From: Thermoleophilaceae bacterium
GTDB lineage: Bacteria > Actinomycetota > Thermoleophilia > Solirubrobacterales > Thermoleophilaceae
Assembly (NCBI GenBank): GCA_013812005.1
Contig: JACCUE010000231.1
Coordinates: 1-6,401 of the forward strand
DNA length: 6,401 nucleotides
Direction: 5' to 3'
Each line of letters begins with the position of its first letter. The first letter of the stretch is position 1. Made by a program: the position numbers and the translations under genes. The notes under the pieces were generated by a model. The model saw only the letters and a program-made list of their open reading frames with translations. It was not told the DNA's origin and did not search any database. Below are positions 1 through 6,012 of this stretch, piece by piece.

Positions 1-1
1 G

Positions 2-166
2 GCCGCCGAGGCTCACGAGGAGGGTCACGCCGAGGCCGCGGCCGAGCAGGCGGTGACCCCGCTCGAGCTGTTCTTCGACCTGGTGTTCGTGTTCGCGATC
101 ACCCAGGTCACCCAGTTCATCGCCGACTACGCGCGCGGCCGCCTCCGGGCCGCCATGCACGGCTAG
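2..166 (+). CDS. LtrA-like ORF, 3' part only; probably truncated (possible pseudogene)
   Basis: An open frame enters from the left edge and ends at the TAG at 164-166, giving 54 visible residues. An Ala/Glu/His-rich stretch is followed by VTPLELFFDLVFVFAITQVT, from the GTG at 53-55 onward. This closely resembles the N-terminal signature of the bacterial low temperature requirement A (LtrA) family of multi-pass membrane proteins. Family members normally continue for roughly 350 more residues with many membrane segments. Here the frame stops about 17 residues after the signature, with a basic tail ending RLRAAMHG. No further LtrA-like sequence follows, because the M50 gene starts 24 bases later. 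I therefore infer a truncated or internally deleted gene. The upstream start lies outside the window, so a longer fusion protein cannot be excluded. The cellular role of LtrA proteins is poorly defined. Confidence 0.55.
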   Translation, partial: AAEAHEEGHAEAAAEQAVTPLELFFDLVFVFAITQVTQFIADYARGRLRAAMHG

Positions 167-190
167 CGCCCCTGCCACAATTCACCGGGC

Positions 191-1054
191 ATGGAATCTT
201 CCCGCGTGCCGGTCACCGATCCCCAGTCCCCCGCCGGCTACTACCCGCCCACCTACGCGCCCGAGCCGGCCGGCAAGCCTCCCGTCTGGAAGCGGGCAGG
301 GGGCCTGATCGTGGCCGCCGGCCTACTGCTGTTCAAGTTCGCAGCCCAGCTCAAGGGGCTCCTTCTGCTGCTGCCGAAGCTGAAGATCCTCGCCACCAGC
401 GCCTCCATGCTCGTGTCGATCGGCGCCTACACGCTGATATGGGGCTGGAGGTTCGCGGTGGGCTTCGTCGTCTTGCTGTTGGTCCACGAGATGGGGCACG
501 TGTTCCAGCTGCGCCGCGAGGGGATCAAGGCCAGCGCGCCGATGTTCATTCCCTTCGTAGGGGCACTGGTGGCGATGAAGGAAATGCCCAAGGACGCCGC
601 TGCGGAGGCGCGCGTCGGCCTGGCCGGCCCGGTCCTGGGCTCCCTCGGCGCGCTCGTCCCCTTGGGGATCTACGCGCTCACGGGCAACGAGCTGTTCCAG
701 GCGCTGGCCTTCGTCGGCTTCTTCCTCAACCTGTTCAACCTGCTCCCGGTGCTGCCGCTCGACGGCGGCCGCGCGATGGCGGCCCTCTCGCCCGCCATGT
801 GGCTGGTGGGCTACGGGCTGCTGATCGCGGTCACCTTCGTCGCTCCCAACCCGATCATGATCCTGATCCTCCTTCTCGGCGGCTTCGAGACCTACCGCCG
901 CTGGAAGGCGCGCAAGGATCCGGCGGCCCAGGAGTACCACCGGGTCTCGCGTGCGCCGCGGTTCAGGGTGGCGGGCGTGTATATCGGTCTGGCCGTGCTT
1001 CTGGCCGTGGGCATGGACGCCACCTTCCTCGAGCGCGACTTCGGCGACGTATAG
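191..1054 (+). CDS. Site-2-protease-like M50 family membrane zinc metalloprotease
   Basis: This 287-residue multi-pass membrane protein has the hallmarks of peptidase family M50, proteases that cut substrates within the membrane. The zinc-binding motif HEMGH is at residues 99-103 (H99 and H103 ligands, E100 catalytic). The second conserved motif, LPLDGGR, places the third ligand D191 at the end of a hydrophobic helix with the typical NLFNLLP lead-in. AGPVLG near 146-150 matches the conserved glycine-rich helix between the two motifs. The N-terminus (1-32) is Pro/Tyr-rich and probably cytoplasmic. Hydrophobic segments lie around 37-61, 68-98, 143-163, 169-190, 203-231 and 259-275. No PDZ domain is present, so it resembles the compact 'site-2 protease family protein' group rather than RseP. 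The start ATG at 191 has no clear Shine-Dalgarno sequence, and a leaderless message is possible. The substrate is unknown. It converges on the hypothetical gene at 1088-1591. Confidence 0.9.
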   Translation: MESSRVPVTDPQSPAGYYPPTYAPEPAGKPPVWKRAGGLIVAAGLLLFKFAAQLKGLLLLLPKLKILATSASMLVSIGAYTLIWGWRFAVGFVVLLLVHEMGHVFQLRREGIKASAPMFIPFVGALVAMKEMPKDAAAEARVGLAGPVLGSLGALVPLGIYALTGNELFQALAFVGFFLNLFNLLPVLPLDGGRAMAALSPAMWLVGYGLLIAVTFVAPNPIMILILLLGGFETYRRWKARKDPAAQEYHRVSRAPRFRVAGVYIGLAVLLAVGMDATFLERDFGDV

Positions 1055-1087
1055 GTCGTCGGCCGGGCGACGGGCCCTTCTGAGGCT

Positions 1088-1591
1088 CTAGCCCCCGATG
1101 TTGCTCGCCTGCAGCAGCGGCCGGTCGCTGCTGGACAGCTTCTTGGCGTTGACCTGGATCTTGAACCTGCGGGTGCCCCTCGGCTTTTTCACCTTGAGCG
1201 AGGTGAACGTCTCGCTCGAGCGCCGCTTGATCCGCAGCTTGCCGGGCTTGCCCTTCCCGCTCAGCGTCGCCAGCTTCCTGCCGTTCTTGCCGACCGCCGT
1301 CAGCCCGCTGATGCGGAACCTGTTCGAAGGCTGGGCCCAGTTGAGGACGAAGCCGACCCGGTTGGCGGTCTTCGCCGGCTTGAAGCTGCGGTTGGCCTTC
1401 TGGCCGGTGCTGAAGAACTCCGGGAAGCTGATGTTCTTCGGCAGCGGCCTACAGCCCAGGATCGCCCCGATCGTGTTGAACACCGACTGGACCGTCACGC
1501 CCTCGACATCATGCCCTTGATCCCCTTTGTGATCGTGATACCGCCGAGGCGCCAACCTACCGCCCGTGGCGACCGCAGTCCAGAGCGTCAT
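1088..1591 (-). CDS. Small hypothetical protein, basic and beta-rich; start uncertain
   Basis: I do not recognise this 167-residue protein. Its body, from about codon 32 to the TAG at 1088-1090, has third codon positions almost entirely G or C, like the neighbouring genes, which supports real coding on this strand over the overlapping plus-strand frame at 1098-1520. The body is rich in Lys, Arg, Ser, Asn and alternating hydrophobics, for example RVGFVLNWAQPSNRFRISGL and RRFKIQVNAKKL. This suggests a small beta-sandwich of the kind seen at the C-termini of secreted actinobacterial proteins. No signal peptide or membrane segment is visible. The first 30 or so codons have many A/T third positions and an odd His/Asp-rich translation, so the ATG at 1591 may not be real. 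A GTG at 1496-1498 (codon 32) is an alternative that would give 136 residues. It could also be the surviving 3' part of a larger gene. It begins 9 bases after the smpB stop. Confidence 0.5.
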   Translation of the reverse strand: MTLWTAVATGGRLAPRRYHDHKGDQGHDVEGVTVQSVFNTIGAILGCRPLPKNISFPEFFSTGQKANRSFKPAKTANRVGFVLNWAQPSNRFRISGLTAVGKNGRKLATLSGKGKPGKLRIKRRSSETFTSLKVKKPRGTRRFKIQVNAKKLSSSDRPLLQASNIGG

Positions 1592-1600
1592 TCGACCGGG

Positions 1601-2083
1601 TCACCCGCGGGCGCGGTCGGCGAGCGCTCGGTCGATCTCGCGCCGCTGGTCCTTGTCCTTCAGGTAGCGGCGCTTGTCGAAATGGTCCTTGCCGCGCGCC
1701 AGCGCGATCTCGACCTTGGCCCGTGAGCCCTTGAAGTACAGCCGGGTGGGCACGAGCGTCAGGCCGCGCTCGGCGATCGATCCCGTCAGGCGCTCGATCT
1801 CCTTGCGGTGCAGCAGCAGCTTGCGGGTGCGTTCCGGCTCATGGCCCTCCCGCGCCGCGGGCTGGTAGGGCGCGATGTGCACGTTGTGCAGCCACAGCTC
1901 GCCGTCCTCGAGCGCCGCGTAGCCGTCCTTGAGCTGCACGCCGCCGTCGCGGATGGCCTTGACCTCCGAGCCCTGCAGCTGGATACCGCACTCCCACCTG
2001 TCGAGCAGGTTGTAGCGGTAGGCGGCCTGGCGGTTGCTGGCCACGTCGCCGGCCTCCGCCTTGCGCTTGCCCTTCTTGGCCAT
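1601..2083 (-). CDS. smpB: SsrA-binding protein SmpB
   Basis: SmpB binds tmRNA (SsrA) and brings it to ribosomes stalled on messages lacking a stop codon, where the protein is tagged for degradation. The 160-residue length is normal. Family motifs appear in order: a Lys-rich N-terminal tail, ASNRQAAYRY (15-24), GIQLQGSEVKAIRDG (33-47), LHNVHIAPY (65-73), PERTRKLLLH (83-92), and the C-terminal GKDHFDKRR (131-139) followed by a basic helix, RREIDRALADRARG. That tail normally lies in the empty mRNA channel. The ATG at 2083 gives the expected MAKK-type N-terminus, but a GAGGG directly abuts it with no spacer. A GTG at 2042-2044 (codon 14) has a GGAGG eight bases upstream and is a plausible second start. 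The gene is 32 bases downstream of the RNase R-like gene and probably cotranscribed with it. No tmRNA gene is visible in the remaining sequence. Confidence 0.97.
   Translation of the reverse strand: MAKKGKRKAEAGDVASNRQAAYRYNLLDRWECGIQLQGSEVKAIRDGGVQLKDGYAALEDGELWLHNVHIAPYQPAAREGHEPERTRKLLLHRKEIERLTGSIAERGLTLVPTRLYFKGSRAKVEIALARGKDHFDKRRYLKDKDQRREIDRALADRARG
2042..2057 (-). promoter_or_regulatory. Candidate internal ribosome site and GTG start in smpB
   Basis: On the minus strand, GGAGG (2057-2053) is followed by an 8-base spacer and GTG (2044-2042), which is codon 14 of smpB. The spacing is ideal, whereas the annotated ATG has its GAGGG touching the start codon. Initiation here would remove the Lys-rich tail but keep the complete conserved SmpB fold. 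The match may be chance in GC-rich DNA. Confidence 0.3.
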
Positions 2084-2115
2084 CCCTCGGACTCTAGTGC
2101 CGGGCCGACCGTGCT

Positions 2116-3852
2116 CTAGGCAGCAGGCACGAGGTCAACCCGCCCGCGCGGGGCGTCCACCCGTTCGACGGCCACAATGATCGGGTCACCGATGCGCAGG
2201 GCCCGGCCGGAGCCCTCGCCGATCAGGGCCGTGCCCTCCTCGTTGAGCTCATACCAGTCGCGCAGACGCCGCGCTCCCAGGAAGCCCTCGAAGCCCTGCT
2301 CGCCGAAGCGCACGAAGGCGCCCTTGCCGACCAGGCCCACGATCTCGCCCTCGATAGCGGGAGGCTCCTCCCCGCCTGCCTCCGCCAGGAATCGCTCCAG
2401 CAGGAAGGCCAGGCAGACGTCGTCGGCCGAGCGCTCGATCTTCATCGCCTCGCGCTCGCGCGCGCCGGCTTCGATGCCGGCGTCCTCGAGCTCCCCCACC
2501 TTGGGCGCGGTGGCGTCAAGTGAGAGCGAGCTGAGCAGGGCCCTGTGCACCACAAGGTCGGGGTAGCGCCGGATGGGCGAGGTGAAATGGGTGTAGTGCG
2601 CGCTCGCCAGGCCCGCGTGGCCGAGGTTGCGCGGCGTGTAGTAGGCCTGCTTGAGCGAGCGCAGCACCAGCGAGCCGAAGGAGAAGCGCCCGCGACCGGT
2701 CGAGCGCACGAAGGCGGCGGCCATCCGCGAGGCCTCGGCGGCCACGTCGGCCGCCTGCTGAGGGCTCATCTGCCTCGGCACCGCGGGCGTGGGGATGTCG
2801 AGCGAGGCCAGCTGGGCGACCATGAACTCCACCGACTGGGGGTCGGGCCGCTCATGCACCCGGTAGAGGCTCGGCAGCCGGCGGGCGGCCAGGTGGCCGG
2901 CCACCTGCTCGTTGGCCAGGATCATCAGCTCCTCGATCAGGGTGTGCGACTCCGTCGCCTCCTCGTAGCTCACGCCGGTCACGTGGCCGTCCTCGTCGAA
3001 CTCGAAGGAGGGCTCGAGGGAGTTGACCTCCAGCGAGCCGCGCTGCTCGCGGCGCTCGCGCAGGGCGCGGCTCACCCCGCGGGCGGCCTCGAGCGGTCCT
3101 CCCCATGGATCCTCCGCGCGGGCGCGCCCCGCGAAGACCTCGTCCACCTGCCCGTAGGTGAGGCGAGCGTCGGAGCGGATCAGCGAGCGGTGGAAGCTCA
3201 CCCGGCGCACGTCGGTGTCGGCGATGTCGATCTCCACGGTCACGGCGAGCTTGTCCTCCCCCGGCCGCAGCGAGCAGGCACGGTTCGACAGCGCCTCGGG
3301 CAGCATCGGCTCCACCGCGCCCGGAACGTAGACGCTGGTCGCCCGGCGCTCGGCCTCACCGTCGACCGCTCCGCCCGGGCGCACAAAGGCCGACACGTCG
3401 GCGATGTGCACCCACAGGCGCACGAACCCGTCGTGGCGCTCGGCCGAGATGGCGTCGTCGAAGTCCTTGGCGTCGTCGGGGTCGATGGTGAAGGTGGCCA
3501 GGTCGCGCAGGTCCACGCGCGAGGACTCGTCGCACCGCCCCTCTGACTCCGCGGCCTCGGCCTCGGCCTTGCGCGGGAAGCTGCGCCGCAGGCCGCGGTC
3601 GAGCATCAGCCCCTCGAGCACGTCGCGGGCCACCCACGGCTTGCCGAGCGTCCTCAGGATTCGCGCGCCGCGCTTGCCCGCCCCCACGAGCACGAGGTCA
3701 CCCGCCGAGCCGTGGCGATCGTCGAGGGCGACCTTCTCCGGGCCGGGACCGAACAGCGGCTCGGCGGCCAGAAAGCGCCCCTGCTTGCGCAGGACGCCGA
3801 CCATCGGGGACGTCGCGAACCGCGCCGGGCGCCGCTGCGCCCGGACGCTCAC
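2116..3852 (-). CDS. rnr: RNB-domain 3'-5' exoribonuclease, RNase II/R family, compact form
   Basis: This cytoplasmic processive exoribonuclease degrades RNA from the 3' end. The RNB catalytic domain starts near residue 112. Its metal-binding motif TIDPDDAKDFDDA contains D124, D130, D132 and D133, matching the four catalytic aspartates of E. coli RNase II. Other conserved parts are WVHIADVSAFV (146-156), HTLIEELMILANE (303-315) and HYTHFTSPIRRYPDLVVHRAL (419-439), where the SPIRRY arginine contacts the RNA. A C-terminal S1-like domain spans about 498-575. At 578 residues it is shorter than E. coli RNase II (about 640) and RNase R (about 810). The N-terminus holds only about 110 residues before the RNB domain, probably one complete OB fold, and there is no Lys-rich C-terminal tail. 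The GTG start (3850-3852) overlaps the S41 gene stop as GTGA, indicating translational coupling, with an AAGG about 10 bases upstream. The RNase R versus RNase II label is uncertain. Confidence 0.92.
   Translation of the reverse strand: MSVRAQRRPARFATSPMVGVLRKQGRFLAAEPLFGPGPEKVALDDRHGSAGDLVLVGAGKRGARILRTLGKPWVARDVLEGLMLDRGLRRSFPRKAEAEAAESEGRCDESSRVDLRDLATFTIDPDDAKDFDDAISAERHDGFVRLWVHIADVSAFVRPGGAVDGEAERRATSVYVPGAVEPMLPEALSNRACSLRPGEDKLAVTVEIDIADTDVRRVSFHRSLIRSDARLTYGQVDEVFAGRARAEDPWGGPLEAARGVSRALRERREQRGSLEVNSLEPSFEFDEDGHVTGVSYEEATESHTLIEELMILANEQVAGHLAARRLPSLYRVHERPDPQSVEFMVAQLASLDIPTPAVPRQMSPQQAADVAAEASRMAAAFVRSTGRGRFSFGSLVLRSLKQAYYTPRNLGHAGLASAHYTHFTSPIRRYPDLVVHRALLSSLSLDATAPKVGELEDAGIEAGAREREAMKIERSADDVCLAFLLERFLAEAGGEEPPAIEGEIVGLVGKGAFVRFGEQGFEGFLGARRLRDWYELNEEGTALIGEGSGRALRIGDPIIVAVERVDAPRGRVDLVPAA
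3849..3852 (-). promoter_or_regulatory. GTGA stop-start overlap (translational coupling)
   Basis: On the minus strand the four bases GTGA contain both the GTG start of the RNase gene (3852-3850) and the TGA stop of the S41 protease gene (3851-3849). Such overlaps usually allow ribosomes ending one gene to start the next, which keeps the two products in a fixed ratio. The overlap also fixes the RNase start codon, because no better ribosome site is visible nearby. Confidence 0.8.
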
Positions 3853-5030
3853 GTGGCTGCGGCCTTCTCGGCCAGGGTGCGCAGCGCCTTCGGCAGAGCC
3901 TCGTCGCGGTCGGTCTCCGGGTCGTCCTTCGCCTTGACCGAGGGGACGATGCCCTTCTTGCCGATGTTCTCGCCGCTGGGCAGGAAGTACTCACCGACGG
4001 TGATGTCGAGCACCCCGCCGTTGGACAGCGTCTCGAGCTCTTGGAAGACGCCCTTCCCGAACGTGCGCGTGCCCACGACGGTGGCGCGCTCCGAGTCCCG
4101 CAGGGCGCCCGTCACGATCTCGGACGCGGACGCGCTGCCGCGGTCGACCAGGACGACCACGGGGACGTCGCCGTCGATCGCCTCCCCCTCGGCCTCGAAC
4201 TCACGCCTCGGGCGGGTGCGGCCCTTGGTGAATGTGATCAATCCGTCCTCGATGAACTGCGACGACACCAGCACGGCCTCGTCGAGCAGGCCGCCGCCGT
4301 TGCCGCGCAGGTCGAGCACGATTCCCTCGGCGCCGTCCTCGAGCAGGCGATCCACCTCCTGGCGCACCTTGCCGTGAGCGCCGCGGCTGAAGGTCGTGAG
4401 AGCCACCACTCCGTACTCCCTGCCGCCGACCTGACGGATCCGGCCCTCGGCCACCGGCACCTCGATCTTGGCCCTGGTCAGCTCGACCGTGCGCGGGGTG
4501 CCCTCGTCGGGATCCACCACCTCCAGCTTTACCTTCGTGCCCGCCTCACCCTTGATGCGCGCCGTGGCCACGTCGCTCGACAACCCGGCGATCGACTCGC
4601 CGTCGACCGCGGTGACGAAGTCGCCCTGCTTGATATCGCCTTCCGCCGCAGGCGAGCCTTCGAACACGCGGATCACGAGCAGGCCGCGGCGGTCCTCCTC
4701 GACGTTCATGCCCACGCCCTCGAACTCACCCTGCACGGCCTGCTCGAACTGCTCGGCCTCCTCGGGGGTGAGGTAGTTGGAGAACTGGTCGCCCAGCCCC
4801 TCGACTATTCCCTTCAGCGAGCTCTCCCGGATGTCGGCCTCGTCGGTCTCCCTATAGAAGTTGTCCTTGATCGAATCGACGATCTCGGCCCGCAGAGCGC
4901 GGTCGTCGTCGACCAGCGCGTTGCGAGCCGGGTCGGGCAGCTGCTCGGGGTGGCCGCCCAGCCAGATGCCGCCCACGAACAGGAGCAGGCCGCAGACGAC
5001 GGCGATCACTGACTTGGAGAGTGAGGTCAT
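3849..5030 (-). CDS. ctpA: S41 family C-terminal processing peptidase (CtpA-like), membrane-anchored
   Basis: This 393-residue protein is a PDZ-containing serine protease of the Tsp/CtpA family, which acts outside the cytoplasmic membrane on exposed C-termini. One N-terminal hydrophobic segment (about 7-25) serves as signal anchor. The cysteine at 13 lacks a good lipobox context. A helical region (40-100) with the family-typical GLGDQFSNYLTPEE is followed by a PDZ domain (about 101-185, with the GVGMNV strand and GSPAAEGDIKQGD). The catalytic core contains GIVLDLRGNGGG (236-247), then VDRGSASASEI with nucleophile S301 and TFGKGVFQ with base K326 and Q330. The S-to-K spacing of 25 matches E. 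coli Prc. The gene lies 72 bases after ftsX and overlaps the RNase gene by 4 bases. The ATG at 5030 has no Shine-Dalgarno sequence; a strong hairpin occupies that site. The context suggests a role in envelope or peptidoglycan-hydrolase control, which is an inference. Confidence 0.94.
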   Translation of the reverse strand: MTSLSKSVIAVVCGLLLFVGGIWLGGHPEQLPDPARNALVDDDRALRAEIVDSIKDNFYRETDEADIRESSLKGIVEGLGDQFSNYLTPEEAEQFEQAVQGEFEGVGMNVEEDRRGLLVIRVFEGSPAAEGDIKQGDFVTAVDGESIAGLSSDVATARIKGEAGTKVKLEVVDPDEGTPRTVELTRAKIEVPVAEGRIRQVGGREYGVVALTTFSRGAHGKVRQEVDRLLEDGAEGIVLDLRGNGGGLLDEAVLVSSQFIEDGLITFTKGRTRPRREFEAEGEAIDGDVPVVVLVDRGSASASEIVTGALRDSERATVVGTRTFGKGVFQELETLSNGGVLDITVGEYFLPSGENIGKKGIVPSVKAKDDPETDRDEALPKALRTLAEKAAAT

Positions 5031-5054
5031 GAAAACGGGCCGCAGCGCGGCCCG
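5031..5054 (-). terminator. GC-rich hairpin with T-tract directly before the ctpA start
   Basis: Read on the minus strand, CGGGCCGC (5054-5047), loop GCT (5046-5044) and GCGGCCCG (5043-5036) form a perfect 8-base-pair stem with a three-base loop. It is followed by TTTTC (5035-5031) and then the ATG of the S41 gene. Stem plus T-run has the shape of a short intrinsic terminator for the ftsEX transcript. Its position where a ribosome site should be means it could instead act on translation of the S41 gene, or as an attenuator. The T-run is short, so efficient termination is not certain. Confidence 0.5.
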
Positions 5055-5102
5055 CGAGAAGGGTAGTGGGCGCCCCTAGGGAGGAGCGCAGCCGGACCCT
5101 AT

Positions 5103-6008
5103 CTAGACGCGCAGGAAGCGGCGCAGCGTGAGCGCGCTGCCCGCGGAGGAAACCGCGACGCAGGCCAGCAGCAGGACCGCGATCAGCAGCCCGAAGTCGA
5201 TCGTCTCAGGCGCGGCCAGGAGGGCGAAGCGGTCCTCGAGCGGGTCGACGAACGTCTCCTTGGCGATCGTGAGCAGGAGCACGGCCAGCACGCCACCCAT
5301 GAAGCCCACGAAAACGCCCTCGATCACGAACGGCCAGCGGATGAACCAGTTGGTGGCGCCCACGAGCTTCATCACCTCGACCTCGCGGCGACGGGCGAAG
5401 ATCGAGAGGCGGGTGGTGTTGGCCACGAGAGCTACCGAGGCGAAGATCAGCAGCGCCGCCAGGCCGGCGGTGAGGATCTTTACGAGGCTGGTTGCCGAGA
5501 GGATCTTGGCGGTGTCCTCCTCCTTGTTGCGTACCTCGTCGATCGCCGCCAGCGAGGGCACGCGCACCCCGTCGGCGTCCTTGGGCGCCAGCCGGTCGAT
5601 GATTCCCGAGACCTTGCCGGGATCCTCGGGCACCACGCGGAAGGTATCGGGCAGGGGGTTCTTGCCCAGCAGCTCGGCGCCCTCATCGAAGGCACCCGGG
5701 TTCTTCTCACGCGCTGTGGCGAGCCCCTCGTCCTTGGAGATGAAGTCGACGGACTTCACGTTGTTGGTGCGCGTGATCGCGGCACGCAGCTCGGCACGTT
5801 CGGCCTCGGTTGAGCCGTCCTCGACGTAGACGTTGACCACCACGCGGTCGCGCACCTCGTTGGCCGTGCCGGTGGTGGCCTGGACGATCGGGATGAACAC
5901 GCCGAGCACCAGCGCGGTGAGCATCACGGTGAGCAACGCGGCCAGAGCCGGCGCCGAGTTTCGCGAGAGGCCGCGGATGGCCTCCTTGAGGAAGAACCCG
6001 AAGCGCAT
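5103..6008 (-). CDS. ftsX: Cell division protein FtsX (ABC transporter-like permease subunit)
   Basis: FtsX is the membrane partner of the ATPase FtsE. The complex does not transport; it passes ATP-driven shape changes across the membrane to activate peptidoglycan hydrolases at the division site. The 301 residues show the expected layout: a short cytoplasmic N-terminus with the family-typical FFLKEAIRGLSRN, membrane segment 1 (about 20-43), a large extracellular domain (about 44-174), then three membrane segments near 175-196, 226-249 and 270-291. The cytoplasmic loop between segments 2 and 3 contains RRREVEVMKLVGATNWFIRWPF (207-228), the conserved FtsX signature that contacts FtsE. The protein ends with the basic sequence LRRFLRV. 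It starts 4 bases after the ftsE stop (TAG CGGC ATG), so the two genes are surely cotranscribed and probably translationally coupled, with no separate ribosome site seen. The likely hydrolase partner is not encoded in this window. Confidence 0.96.
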   Translation of the reverse strand: MRFGFFLKEAIRGLSRNSAPALAALLTVMLTALVLGVFIPIVQATTGTANEVRDRVVVNVYVEDGSTEAERAELRAAITRTNNVKSVDFISKDEGLATAREKNPGAFDEGAELLGKNPLPDTFRVVPEDPGKVSGIIDRLAPKDADGVRVPSLAAIDEVRNKEEDTAKILSATSLVKILTAGLAALLIFASVALVANTTRLSIFARRREVEVMKLVGATNWFIRWPFVIEGVFVGFMGGVLAVLLLTIAKETFVDPLEDRFALLAAPETIDFGLLIAVLLLACVAVSSAGSALTLRRFLRV

Positions 6009-6012
6009 GCCG

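Noticed and set aside
1065..1077. Possible bidirectional terminator between the M50 and hypothetical genes (GGGC, five-base loop, GCCC)
   Set aside because: The stem has only four base pairs and the following TTCT is not a proper T-run, so chance pairing in GC-rich DNA is as likely.
1098..1520. Plus-strand frame of 140 residues opposite the hypothetical gene, with a hydrophobic Leu/Phe-rich translation
   Set aside because: The minus frame has G/C-rich third positions throughout its body, as the neighbouring genes do. The plus frame looks like its hydrophobic complement, since Lys/Glu codons read in reverse give Leu/Phe.
2092..2119. CTCTAG repeated at 2092-2097 and 2114-2119 in the gap between the RNase gene and smpB
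   Set aside because: Only two six-base copies are present, and one contains the RNase stop codon. This is too little to call a regulatory repeat.
2545..3546. Long plus-strand open frame (333 codons) antisense to the RNase gene
   Set aside because: Its translation is a His/Arg/Gly/Ala-rich low-complexity string with no domain, typical of antisense shadows in very GC-rich DNA. The minus strand encodes a complete RNB enzyme.
4041..5012. Long plus-strand open frame (323 codons) antisense to the S41 protease gene
   Set aside because: It is a shadow of ctpA, with no recognisable domain, while the minus frame has the complete PDZ and S41 catalytic motifs.
5069..5084. Adjacent small palindromes GGGCGCCC and CCCTAGGG in the gap between ftsX and ctpA
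   Set aside because: They have no loop space for hairpins and no matching copies elsewhere. They could be protein-binding sites, but nothing else supports it.
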